Shown: positions 16,901 through 25,271, numbered from the stretch's first letter. The stretch is DNA of 38,850 bases from Bacteroidales bacterium (GCA_015654795.1 JAATGF010000132.1:1-38850), one strand, 5' to 3'. The notes: generated by a model not told the origin, from the letters alone. Numbers and translations: made by a program.

Positions 16901-18634
16901 ATGAAAACCAGGATCTGTTTATTCATCACATTATTGCTGCTAAGTTACAGCATCGCAGACAGTAAAGAAGTGATCACCGCAAACAATCTCTCTCAGGAGG
17001 GTTCTATAAATTTGTTCACGTCTCCTAATTTATACAATCTGACGATGAAGTGGGCTAACGAGTATACTACTTTAAACCCAAAGGTGAAAATCAACGTAGT
17101 TAAGGCTACAGACAATAATGTACCTGGTATGTTGAATTCAAGCGGAGGAATTGGCTTTATCGCGGATGAATCGTTTATGGTAAGTAATAATCAAGGTGTC
17201 TGGAACATGGTAGTTGGTCGTGATGTGATTGTGCCAATTATGAACGCAGCAAATCCATTTCGCGATGAAATTTACAAAAAAGGAATTACAGCAGAAGGAT
17301 TGGTAAAATTATTAGGAAATCCCGAAAAACAAAATTGGGGAATGCTCGTTGGAAACACAAAAAATAGTACTGATATTCCATTGCATTATTATATCGCGAA
17401 CGACCCATCCACACTTTCCGGGGTTGATAATTTCCTGAAAACTAACCAGCTAAATAATGGAATTAAAACAGCCAACGATCAGGAAATGATTTCTGCGATT
17501 CAGAAAGATCCGAATGCTCTGGGTTTCTGTAAACTGATTCAGATTATAGATCTTAAAACCCAAAATTTGGCTCAAAATATTAATCTCGTACCTATTGATA
17601 AAAACGGCAATGGGAAAATCGATTATATGGAAAATATATACGATAACCTTCAAGCCTTTTCCCGTGGAGTATGGATTGGAAAATATCCGGGAGCATTAGC
17701 TGGTAATATTTATTCAGTCTCTTCCGAAAAGCCCAAAAGCGAAACCGAATTGGCATTCCTGAATTGGATACTCACCGATGGACAGCAATTCTTAAACGCA
17801 AATGGTTACAACGATCTCGTTCTTAATGAAAGACAAACCCAGCTGGCGAAGATCAATGAACCTGCAATTAATCCAGCCTCCCCCACAAATGAAATCTATG
17901 CACTACTGAAGATGATTCTCACCGTTTTATTTGCATTTATATTGATCGCTTTTGTGTGGGATATCGTAACCCGCCGCCTCAGAAATAAAAAAGGAGTTGT
18001 TCTGAATACTACTTCTGGTTTGCTATCTGTTTTTGATGAGAATTCCGTAATCATTCCCAAAGGGCTTTATTTTGACAAAACACATACGTGGTCTATTATG
18101 AAAAAAGATGGGACAGTGAAAGTCGGAATCGATGATTTTCTGCAACATATTACAGGTCCTATCACGCGCATTGAAATGAAAAAATCCGGGGAAAAGATCA
18201 TGAAAGGTGACCGTCTGCTAACCATCATTCAGAAAGGGAAACAATTGAATATCTACTCACCTGTATCCGGAACAATTAAAGCACAAAATAAATCGCTGAT
18301 CAATAATTCGTCCCTGATTAATTCTGCACCATATGAAGACGGCTGGGTTTATACTGTCGAGCCTACAAACTGGTTACTCGAAATACAGTATTTAATCATG
18401 GCCGAAAAATACAAATCCTGGATAACAGACGAATTTTCAAGATTAAAAGATTTTTTTACATCGATTGTAAAAGCTGCTGAATCACCGGAATATGCTCGAA
18501 TAGTATTGCAGGATGGAGGTGCGTTGAAAGATAACGTTCTGGCCGATCTCGGACCTGAAATATGGGAAGATTTTCAAACAAAATTTATTGATAATAATCA
18601 AATAGTTAATTTCTTTAAGTTTTTAACCTACTAA
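16901..18634 (+). CDS. PstS-like periplasmic domain fused to a membrane-anchored GcvH-like domain
   Basis: This 577-residue protein has a signal segment (1-19), a PstS-like substrate-binding domain (about 33-320), one membrane helix (about 332-354, LLKMILTVLFAFILIAFVWDIV) and a cytosolic domain like glycine-cleavage protein H (about 385-495), then a tail with VLQDGGALKDNVLADLGPE. The H-like part has FDKTHTW, VGIDDFLQHITG, IYSPVSG and a GWVY strand. The lipoyl-lysine of GcvH aligns with Gly446 (QKGKQLN). The periplasmic domain holds an EF-hand-type loop, DKNGNGKIDYME (233-244). The ATG at 16901 is preferred over the upstream TTG at 16862. It is the first gene of a four-gene operon; the next starts 11 bases on. 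Databases may call it a phosphate-binding or glycine-cleavage protein; neither job fits. The ligand is unknown. Confidence 0.8.
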   Translation: MKTRICLFITLLLLSYSIADSKEVITANNLSQEGSINLFTSPNLYNLTMKWANEYTTLNPKVKINVVKATDNNVPGMLNSSGGIGFIADESFMVSNNQGVWNMVVGRDVIVPIMNAANPFRDEIYKKGITAEGLVKLLGNPEKQNWGMLVGNTKNSTDIPLHYYIANDPSTLSGVDNFLKTNQLNNGIKTANDQEMISAIQKDPNALGFCKLIQIIDLKTQNLAQNINLVPIDKNGNGKIDYMENIYDNLQAFSRGVWIGKYPGALAGNIYSVSSEKPKSETELAFLNWILTDGQQFLNANGYNDLVLNERQTQLAKINEPAINPASPTNEIYALLKMILTVLFAFILIAFVWDIVTRRLRNKKGVVLNTTSGLLSVFDENSVIIPKGLYFDKTHTWSIMKKDGTVKVGIDDFLQHITGPITRIEMKKSGEKIMKGDRLLTIIQKGKQLNIYSPVSGTIKAQNKSLINNSSLINSAPYEDGWVYTVEPTNWLLEIQYLIMAEKYKSWITDEFSRLKDFFTSIVKAAESPEYARIVLQDGGALKDNVLADLGPEIWEDFQTKFIDNNQIVNFFKFLTY

Positions 18635-18645
18635 ATTTTGGAATC

Positions 18646-19512
18646 ATGGGCATTCAACGTAGAAGCTTTTTAAAGCTGCTGGGTGTGACGGGAATGACAC
18701 TCGCCATTGGTGAAGTAGGAGCTGCGACTCCTAAAACCGATACCGACGTGGAATTCAACGGAATCTTGTATGATGGAGCCCGCTGCAAGGGTTGTCGCGG
18801 TTGCGAATTTGATTGCGCAGAGGCACATGGATTACCCGAACCATTACCTTCGAAAGATGTCCCTGCAATTCGCAAAACAAATGAAACTTGTAACACAGTT
18901 ATAAATACCTACAATACAGATAAAGGTAAAGTGTTCATTAAAAGGCAGTGTATGCATTGCAACGAACCTGCATGTGCCGCCGCTTGTCTGACAAAGGCCA
19001 TGTTTAAGAACAAAACCGGACCTGTTACCTGGAATGCCAACAAATGTATGGGATGCCGCTATTGTATGATTTCATGTCCGTTCGATAGTCCCAAATTTGA
19101 ATATCACAGCGCAAACCCTAAAATTCAGAAATGCGACATGTGTTTCGAAAGACTCAAAACTGAAGAGAGTCCCGCCTGTGTTTTTAATTGCCCTAATGAG
19201 GCACTCTTATATGGAAAACGGAGAGACATGATCAAAGAAGCACGCAGGAGAATCTATGAAAAACCCGACTTGTATGTTGATCATATTTTTGGCGAACACG
19301 AAGCCGGCGGAACAGGTTGGTTATATCTTTCACCCGTTCCGTTTGATCAGCTGGGATTAAATACTTCAATGCAACAATCTTCCTATCCGGAATTGACAAA
19401 AGGTTTCCTCTACACTGTGCCATCTGTATTTGTTCTGGTACCGACGTTATTATTGGGAATTCATCAGGCTACAAAAAATAATCACCTTAACAAACCGAAA
19501 GAAGATGAATAA
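18646..19512 (+). CDS. Tat-exported 4x[4Fe-4S] ferredoxin-like subunit (HybA/DmsB type)
   Basis: This 288-residue electron-transfer subunit carries a twin-arginine signal (MGIQRRSFLKLLGVTG), so it should fold in the cytosol and be exported. Sixteen cysteines form four cluster motifs: CKGCRGCEFDC, CMHCNEPACAAAC, CMGCRYCMISCP and CDMCFERL...CVFNCP. A C-terminal hydrophobic helix (GFLYTVPSVFVLVPTLLLGI, about 250-269) would anchor it in the membrane, as in HybA. Such subunits relay electrons between a catalytic subunit and an NrfD/HybB membrane partner, whose gene overlaps this one by 8 bases. No hydrogenase or molybdopterin subunit is encoded nearby, so the electron donor or acceptor is missing from the window. 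Confidence 0.92.
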   Translation: MGIQRRSFLKLLGVTGMTLAIGEVGAATPKTDTDVEFNGILYDGARCKGCRGCEFDCAEAHGLPEPLPSKDVPAIRKTNETCNTVINTYNTDKGKVFIKRQCMHCNEPACAAACLTKAMFKNKTGPVTWNANKCMGCRYCMISCPFDSPKFEYHSANPKIQKCDMCFERLKTEESPACVFNCPNEALLYGKRRDMIKEARRRIYEKPDLYVDHIFGEHEAGGTGWLYLSPVPFDQLGLNTSMQQSSYPELTKGFLYTVPSVFVLVPTLLLGIHQATKNNHLNKPKEDE

Positions 19513-20731
19513 TAACCCGCAAATGGCATTGGATCACGATAGTGCATCCATCTGGAAGTTCCTGTTAGGTGAAATGAGACCAAAAGGCAAGTTCTTCACC
19601 CCTTTTAATATTATTTCAGTTCCAATCATCCTACTCGCAGCAGTAATAATTATTATACGTTTTTGGAAAGGAATTGGAGCCGTATCTAATGTGAATCAGG
19701 ATATTCCGTGGGGTTTATGGAAAGGTTTTAATGTAGTAACCGGTGTCGCATTTGCCGGTGGCGCTTACGTACTGACATTTATGGTATATATCCTGAATAT
19801 GCGTAAGTATCAATCAATTATCCGGGTAACTGTTTTGAATGGCTTCCTTGCCTATGCATTTTATGCAGGCGCTTTAGTATTAGATCTTGGAAGACCGTGG
19901 CATATATTTAATCCGATTATCGGAAACAGCTTTGGTGCAAGTTCCGTTCTATTTCTTGTTGCATGGCACTTTCTGCTTTATATGGTAGCTCAACTGATTG
20001 AATTCTCGCCAACTATTGCTGAATGGCTTGGAGCAAGGAGAGCCCATAAAATTCTTTCAGGAATGACTATGGCGGCAGTGATCTTCGGGATAACGCTTTC
20101 GATGCTTCATCAATCTGGATTAGGAGCCCTTTTCCTTATGGCCAAAGAAAAAATACATCCGCTCTGGTATTCCGAATTTATTCCAATCATGTTTTTGGTA
20201 TCCAGCATATTTGCAGGTATTTCGATGGTAATTCTTGAAGGATCGATCAGTGATAAGGTATTTTTCGATCAGATCAGCGATAAAAACAAAAAGGCTCAGA
20301 ATGGCATTGTCCGTGGATTGTCAAAAATCTGTGCCGGAACTATGTTTGCCTATTTTTTCCTTCAATTACTGGTCTTTGTGCACAAACAGCAATGGGACCT
20401 GCTCAGTACAGGAATGGGTCAATGGTTTCTGCTTGAGATGCTTGGATTTGTCTTGTTGCCAATGATCCTATTCTTTATCAGTTACAGGAACAATAACATT
20501 ACAATGATCAAAGTTGCCGCCGTCATTACAATGATAGGTGTGATTATGAACAGGTTAAATGTGAGCATAATCGGATACAGATGGGATGCCGCCGTAAGAT
20601 ATGTTCCGTCGTGGATGGAAGTGGTTGTTGCACTTGCTGTTATATTTACACAGATATGGATATTCAGATGGGTCATTAACAGAATGCCTGTTTTGCGTGA
20701 TTCCCCGTCGTGGGCAAATGAGCATCAATAA
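19505..20731 (+). CDS. NrfD/HybB-type integral membrane quinone oxidoreductase subunit
   Basis: This 408-residue protein has about ten hydrophobic segments, matching ten-helix HybB-like NrfD/PsrC proteins that exchange electrons with the quinone pool. Recognisable parts are NQDIPWGLWKGFNVVTGVAF, LVLDLGRPWHIFNP, LSMLHQSGLGALFLMAKEKI and IGYRWDAAVRYVPSWMEV. The start at 19505 (MNNNPQM) is used because the longer frame would lie inside the previous gene; the two genes then overlap by 8 bases, suggesting translational coupling. With the iron-sulfur subunit it should form a menaquinone-linked module. Without a catalytic subunit the direction of electron flow cannot be decided. Confidence 0.92.
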   Translation: MNNNPQMALDHDSASIWKFLLGEMRPKGKFFTPFNIISVPIILLAAVIIIIRFWKGIGAVSNVNQDIPWGLWKGFNVVTGVAFAGGAYVLTFMVYILNMRKYQSIIRVTVLNGFLAYAFYAGALVLDLGRPWHIFNPIIGNSFGASSVLFLVAWHFLLYMVAQLIEFSPTIAEWLGARRAHKILSGMTMAAVIFGITLSMLHQSGLGALFLMAKEKIHPLWYSEFIPIMFLVSSIFAGISMVILEGSISDKVFFDQISDKNKKAQNGIVRGLSKICAGTMFAYFFLQLLVFVHKQQWDLLSTGMGQWFLLEMLGFVLLPMILFFISYRNNNITMIKVAAVITMIGVIMNRLNVSIIGYRWDAAVRYVPSWMEVVVALAVIFTQIWIFRWVINRMPVLRDSPSWANEHQ

Positions 20732-20784
20732 ATTAACCGGCAGTCAATGATTAAATGCTTATTGATTGCATAAAAATTAAAGAT

Positions 20785-21501
20785 ATGGACGGATTTAGCT
20801 ATCATGACATTTTCGCAACCAAAGGAATTGAATACCTGATTATCATCACTTTTCTGGTTTTGCTGATTCCTTTCTGGATTGTGTTAAACAAACAAAAAGA
20901 AATAGAAAGAAAGATACAAAAAGCGTTAGGCTTTTTGTCAGCGGGCATTTTGCGAATTCCCCAGGGATTGTTTTATTCCAAGAATCATACATGGATGTAT
21001 ATGCAAAAATCAGGATCAGCAATGGTAGGGCTCGATGATCTGTTGCTGCATATTACAGGAGAAGTGAAATTCAACCATCGTAAAAATCCTGGCGATACAA
21101 TCCGTAAAGGAGAATTACTGACAGAGATTGATCAAAATGGCAAACTTCTTAGGATATTATCCCCTGTTTCAGGAAAAATCATGAGTATAAATGCTACAAT
21201 TAATGAAAATTCCGGTAAACTCATTGAAGACCCTTATGGCGAAGGATGGATCTATAAAATTGAACCCTCAAACTGGATTGCCGAAACAAAGACTTGCTAT
21301 TTTGCTGAAGAAGCAACAAATTGGTCAGCACATGAACTGGAAAGGTTTAAGGATTTCCTGGCAGTGTCGATGAAAAATTACACGCCGGAACCTTCAATGG
21401 TTATATTACAGGACGGTGGTGAATTAACAGATCATTCACTTTCTGCATTCTCCGATGAAATATGGAAGGATTTTGAGAAAGAATTTTTAAGTCTTAATTA
21501 A
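20785..21501 (+). CDS. Membrane-anchored GcvH-like protein (second copy)
   Basis: This 238-residue protein has one N-terminal membrane helix (about 17-34, YLIIITFLVLLIPFWIVL), then a GcvH-like domain (about 62-165) and a tail. It parallels the cytosolic half of the first operon gene: IPQGLFYSKNHTW, VGLDDLLLHITG, ILSPVSG, EGWIYKIEPSNW and the tail VILQDGGELTDHSLS are shared features. The lipoyl-lysine site is again Gly (G119 in QNGKLLR). I use the ATG at 20785 (MDGFSYHDIFATKG) because it starts right before the helix; an ATG at 20755 is possible. It is the last operon gene, 53 bases after the NrfD-like gene. A role as assembly or coupling subunit is inference; lipoate-based chemistry looks unlikely. 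Confidence 0.8.
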   Translation: MDGFSYHDIFATKGIEYLIIITFLVLLIPFWIVLNKQKEIERKIQKALGFLSAGILRIPQGLFYSKNHTWMYMQKSGSAMVGLDDLLLHITGEVKFNHRKNPGDTIRKGELLTEIDQNGKLLRILSPVSGKIMSINATINENSGKLIEDPYGEGWIYKIEPSNWIAETKTCYFAEEATNWSAHELERFKDFLAVSMKNYTPEPSMVILQDGGELTDHSLSAFSDEIWKDFEKEFLSLN

Positions 21502-21612
21502 CTCAAAAACAGAATATTGAAATAATATCGTACTTACAAGAGCTATGATTGAATCTCCCCTAAGCAATTCTCCAATCAAGTACTATGCAAATATGTTTGA
21601 CCAGGCATGATA

Positions 21613-22112
21613 CAAGAAATGAGAATAAATAAATGTCGTCTTTTGCCAATGCAGGATTTGTGAACTCTCGAAGCACAGTGCACTTTTAATGCATATCTAT
21701 CGTAATTGAAACAAACAGCCAGGATGAGTTTGCTTCATATTTCCCTCGTACCTGCTCTATGTTTGCTCTATGTCTGCTCTATGTTTGGTTCTTGTTTGAT
21801 TCTTGTTTGGTCCATATCGAGTCTGGTATCAGGTCCTATATCAGCATCGGATGACCTTTTAATGACGGCGAAGCCAATGACTATTTCAATGATTTTTTTT
21901 AATGACTTTATCAATGACGGCGAAGCAATAACTTTTTCAATGACGCGAAGCAATGACTCTTTCAATGACGGCGAAGCCAATGACTTTTTTTAATGACTTT
22001 TCAATGACGGCGAAGCCAATGACCTTTTTCAATGACTTTTTAATCGCTCCATCGCCATTTCGCCAAATCCGTTTCTTCATCACTCCATCTCGCGTTCCCA
22101 CTCGTACAAACC
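21613..22112 (+). repeat. Modular intergenic repeat, copy C
   Basis: This is the longest copy: 5' block (21613-21735), 11-bp-period array with CTCTATGTTTG units (about 21755-21815), anchor GTCCATATCGAGTCTGG, a private insertion of about 30 bases (ATCAGGTCCTATATCAGCAT), the AATGAC array with five GCGAAGC cores (near 21867, 21919, 21945, 21970 and 22009), and a C-rich tail to about 22112. Two of the five units have lost flanking bases but keep GCGAAGC. It sits between the redox operon and the kinase gene, and with copy B brackets that operon. From 21502 to 21612 nothing else is seen. Confidence 0.9.
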
Positions 22113-22151
22113 TTCTTTACCCCGTTTCGGAAAAAGAAACAGATTATTTTG

Positions 22152-22180
22152 AAACTGGTGTCAATGCACCAGTTTTTTTT
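22152..22180 (+). terminator. Intrinsic terminator before the sensor kinase
   Basis: AAACTGGTG and CACCAGTTT form a perfect 9-bp stem around a six-base loop (TCAATG), followed by a run of T (through 22180). This is a textbook plus-strand terminator. It would stop transcripts from the redox operon after they pass repeat copy C, leaving the kinase and regulator genes under their own promoter. Confidence 0.88.
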
Positions 22181-22250
22181 GTATTTTGCACTGGATTATA
22201 ACCATTTGGTTAATGATTTCCTCAGCCAGTACTTCTAACAATATGACGAT

Positions 22251-23918
22251 ATGTTTTTCAAGAATAAACCAAAAAACAATACCGGGAATATGATTCTTAA
22301 TAACTACGTTAAATTCAGATCGTCGATTTATGGCCGCGTAGTTTTGATCATTACGCTTCTGTCCGTTTTCCTGTTTGTATCATTCAATATTATTTTCAGG
22401 TCTGTTAATGAGCAGTATCTGAACACTGTCATTCGTCAGAGCGGCAATAATATCGGGTCCATTGTTGAAGGATCTTTATACCATTCAATGCTCGAGAACG
22501 ATAAAGGGGCATTGCGGAATACGCTTGACGTTATCAATACATTACCAGGAATTGATGAGGTGAACATGTATGATAACGATGAAAATCTCGTCTATTCATC
22601 CTTTTCTTCAGATACAAACACCAGCCACAGTGACCCTAATTGCATAAGTTGTCATCCCGATATCAAGGCAATGTTCCCCGGGAAAGAAAAATCTTACAGA
22701 ATTATCGATATCAACAGTGATTGCAAGATGAATCAAAACGACAACGGCAGCAGACATTTGTTGATCAAAACGCCTATTCTGAATGAGAAATCCTGTTCGA
22801 CCAGCTCTTGTCATGCACACAAGGAAACGGATACTGTACTTGGTTCATTGATCATTAAAATTCCATTACAAGCTCAGGATGCGGCGATCGAAAAATCATC
22901 AACCGAGTTTTTCTTGTTGGCAGTATTCGCAACACTTATGATGGTGTCATTTTTATTATTCTTCACCAGAAGAAAAATAAAAGATCCGCTAAATGCACTT
23001 TTAAAAGTAAGCATAGCGGTTGCAAACGGTGATAAAAGTACGCGGGTAGAAATTGAACCCAATCAATTGGACGATATGCGTATGGTTTCCGTGGCATTTA
23101 ACGATATGCTTGATAACCTGCATACTGCAACAACTGAATTGGAAAACTGGTCGCAGCAACTCGAATACAAGGTACAGAAAAAGTCGGAGGAATTAGGCGC
23201 AGCTCAGCAAGAATTGATACATGTCGAACGATTGGCTTCACTCGGAAAGTTATCTTCTTCAGTTGCTCATGAAATCAATAATCCCTTGTCGGGAATTCTG
23301 ATATACACGAAACTATTGTATAAACAAGTCAGCAATCCTGAATTGTATGCTTCAAAAAAAGATACAATGCTCAGACATTTGAAGTTAATTGAGAATGAAA
23401 CAAAGCGTTGCGGAGATATTGTGAAAGGCTTGCTGGATTTTTCGAGAAAGGACCAGAATGATTTTGAGCCAAAACATCTGCATGAGATATTGCTCGAAAC
23501 GTATGATTTAATGTCACATCCCATCAAAATTGCCAATATTATCTTTCTGACCGATCTGTCTGCGAGATCTGATTTAATCTACTGCAATCCGAACCAGATT
23601 AAGCAGGCCTGCTTGGCACTTCTTGTCAATGCGTCGGAAGCCGTAATCGAAAACGGCGAAATCATGATCAGAACCCAAAATGCAGATGAAGATACGATCA
23701 CCTTTGAAATATCGGATAACGGATCGGGGATTGCTCCTGAAGACATCCCTCATATTTTCGAGCCATTCTTCTCGACAAAGCAGAATGTCAGCGGAATAGG
23801 TTTAGGATTAGCAATTGTTCACGGAATTATTCAAAATCATAAAGGGAAAATACAAGTCAGATCAGAACCCGGAAATGGAACTACCCTGTCAGTAACTTTA
23901 CCATTGATAAAAACATAA
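22251..23918 (+). CDS. Sensor histidine kinase with haem-c-like periplasmic motifs
   Basis: This 555-residue inner-membrane kinase has helices at about 29-50 and 219-238 flanking a periplasmic sensor of about 165 residues. That sensor has a CISCH motif (131-135, standard CXXCH) and CSTSSCH (182-188, CX4CH), both suited to covalent haem c. A HAMP segment (about 240-290) and short coiled coil follow. The kinase core has H340 in SVAHEINNPLSG, the N box with N460 (VNASEAV), DNGSGI and GIGLGLAI. The response regulator starts 12 bases after the stop, so they form one operon. A haem sensor could read redox state, NO or O2; which one is not evident. The best candidate target is the upstream redox operon. 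Confidence 0.9.
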   Translation: MFFKNKPKNNTGNMILNNYVKFRSSIYGRVVLIITLLSVFLFVSFNIIFRSVNEQYLNTVIRQSGNNIGSIVEGSLYHSMLENDKGALRNTLDVINTLPGIDEVNMYDNDENLVYSSFSSDTNTSHSDPNCISCHPDIKAMFPGKEKSYRIIDINSDCKMNQNDNGSRHLLIKTPILNEKSCSTSSCHAHKETDTVLGSLIIKIPLQAQDAAIEKSSTEFFLLAVFATLMMVSFLLFFTRRKIKDPLNALLKVSIAVANGDKSTRVEIEPNQLDDMRMVSVAFNDMLDNLHTATTELENWSQQLEYKVQKKSEELGAAQQELIHVERLASLGKLSSSVAHEINNPLSGILIYTKLLYKQVSNPELYASKKDTMLRHLKLIENETKRCGDIVKGLLDFSRKDQNDFEPKHLHEILLETYDLMSHPIKIANIIFLTDLSARSDLIYCNPNQIKQACLALLVNASEAVIENGEIMIRTQNADEDTITFEISDNGSGIAPEDIPHIFEPFFSTKQNVSGIGLGLAIVHGIIQNHKGKIQVRSEPGNGTTLSVTLPLIKT

Positions 23919-23930
23919 AGCGAATACATC

Positions 23931-25271
23931 ATGGCAAGAAAGATATCAATATTAATTGTTGACGATGAGGAATCTGTAAGAGATTCACTTTACAATTGGT
24001 TTCTCGAAGACGGGTTTCGGGTCGAATATGCCGAGAATGCGAAGAAAGCGCTTACAATTCTCGAATCTAATCAATTCGACATTATACTGGCGGATATCAA
24101 AATGCCAGGAATGGATGGACTCGAAATGCTTAGACGAATAAAATCGCTCAAACCAGATGCAATTGTCATTGTCATGACGGCCTTTGCAACGGTTGATACA
24201 GCAGTAAAGGCACTTAAAGACGGTGCTTACGACTATGTAACAAAACCTTTCGATCCTGACGATCTGACTCACCTGATAAGGAATGCAACTAAGCAGATTT
24301 CGCTGGCAGACGAAAATGAAACGTTAAAGAAAAAGGTGGTTTCGCTGGAGAATGTTGAAGATTTAATCGGAAACAGCGAGGCCATGAAAGATATGCTGCG
24401 CGAGGTTGAGAGTGTGGCACAGACCAATTCCTCGGTTATCATTACAGGTGAAAGTGGTACAGGTAAAGAGCTTGTTGCAAGGGCGATTCATGCCAACTCG
24501 CCTCGTAAATTCTTTCCGTTTGTAAGTGTTCATTGCGGAGCGTTAACCGAAAGCTTGCTTGAAAGTGAATTATTTGGTCACGAAAAGGGGGCCTTCACAG
24601 GAGCAATGTATAATCGCAAAGGGCGATTCGAAATGGCTGACAGTGGCTCGATCTTTCTCGATGAAATTGCGACGATTTCCACCAAGATGCAGGTTGAACT
24701 GCTTCGGGTTTTAGAATCAAAAACATTTATGCGCGTTGGTGGGAATAAAGAAATCAGTTCCGACTTCAGGGTGATTTGCGCAACAAATAAGGATCTGAAA
24801 AGTATGGTTGAAAAAGGGACTTTCAGGGAAGATCTCTTTTACAGGCTGAACGTTGTGAATATTCAAATTCCGCCTTTGAGGGATCGGAAGGAGGATATTC
24901 CGCTTCTTGTGAATTATTTCATCAAAAAGTACTGCACTTCAATGAATAAACCGCCTGCGTCAATAGATCCGACGGCCTTAAAGCGTTTACAGGAGTTTAA
25001 CTTCCCGGGAAACATACGCGAACTTGAGAATATGATCGAACGCGCGATTGTTGTCGGTGATGGTAAGAAAATTGGCCTGAAAGATCTCCCGCTGGATAAA
25101 ACGATTGTGAGCAGTTCTGCTGAAAGTCTCGATGATTTCGAAAGGGTATTTATCCTTCAGATTCTTAATAAATACAGCTGGAATATTTCACGCACGGCAA
25201 AGGCGTTGAAGGTTGACAGAGTAACGCTCTACCATAAAATCAAAAAGTACGATTTAAAGCCTGCAGATTAA
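23931..25271 (+). CDS. Sigma-54-dependent response regulator (NtrC family)
   Basis: This 446-residue cytosolic activator has a receiver domain (1-120; acidic pocket DDEE at 11-14, phospho-acceptor D55), an AAA+ sigma-54 activation domain with Walker A GESGTGKE (173-180), GAFTGA (220-225, contacts sigma-54) and the DEIA Walker B stretch (about 244-247), and a Fis-type helix-turn-helix (WNISRTAKALKVDRVTLYHKI). All parts expected for an active regulator are present. It is co-transcribed with the kinase. A good -24/-12 promoter and an upstream dyad occur before the redox operon, so that operon is the likely target. Confidence 0.95.
   Translation: MARKISILIVDDEESVRDSLYNWFLEDGFRVEYAENAKKALTILESNQFDIILADIKMPGMDGLEMLRRIKSLKPDAIVIVMTAFATVDTAVKALKDGAYDYVTKPFDPDDLTHLIRNATKQISLADENETLKKKVVSLENVEDLIGNSEAMKDMLREVESVAQTNSSVIITGESGTGKELVARAIHANSPRKFFPFVSVHCGALTESLLESELFGHEKGAFTGAMYNRKGRFEMADSGSIFLDEIATISTKMQVELLRVLESKTFMRVGGNKEISSDFRVICATNKDLKSMVEKGTFREDLFYRLNVVNIQIPPLRDRKEDIPLLVNYFIKKYCTSMNKPPASIDPTALKRLQEFNFPGNIRELENMIERAIVVGDGKKIGLKDLPLDKTIVSSSAESLDDFERVFILQILNKYSWNISRTAKALKVDRVTLYHKIKKYDLKPAD

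Noticed and set aside
22181..22200. Second sigma-54 promoter before the kinase (TTGCA near 22187)
   Set aside because: No TGG/GG element occurs at the required distance upstream; that stretch is the T-run of the terminator.
21953..22201. Open frames through the AATGAC arrays giving MTAKPMT or NDGEAND peptides
   Set aside because: The repeat unit lacks stops in some frames, but the frame, start and tail differ between copies A-D, and no protein family is recognisable.
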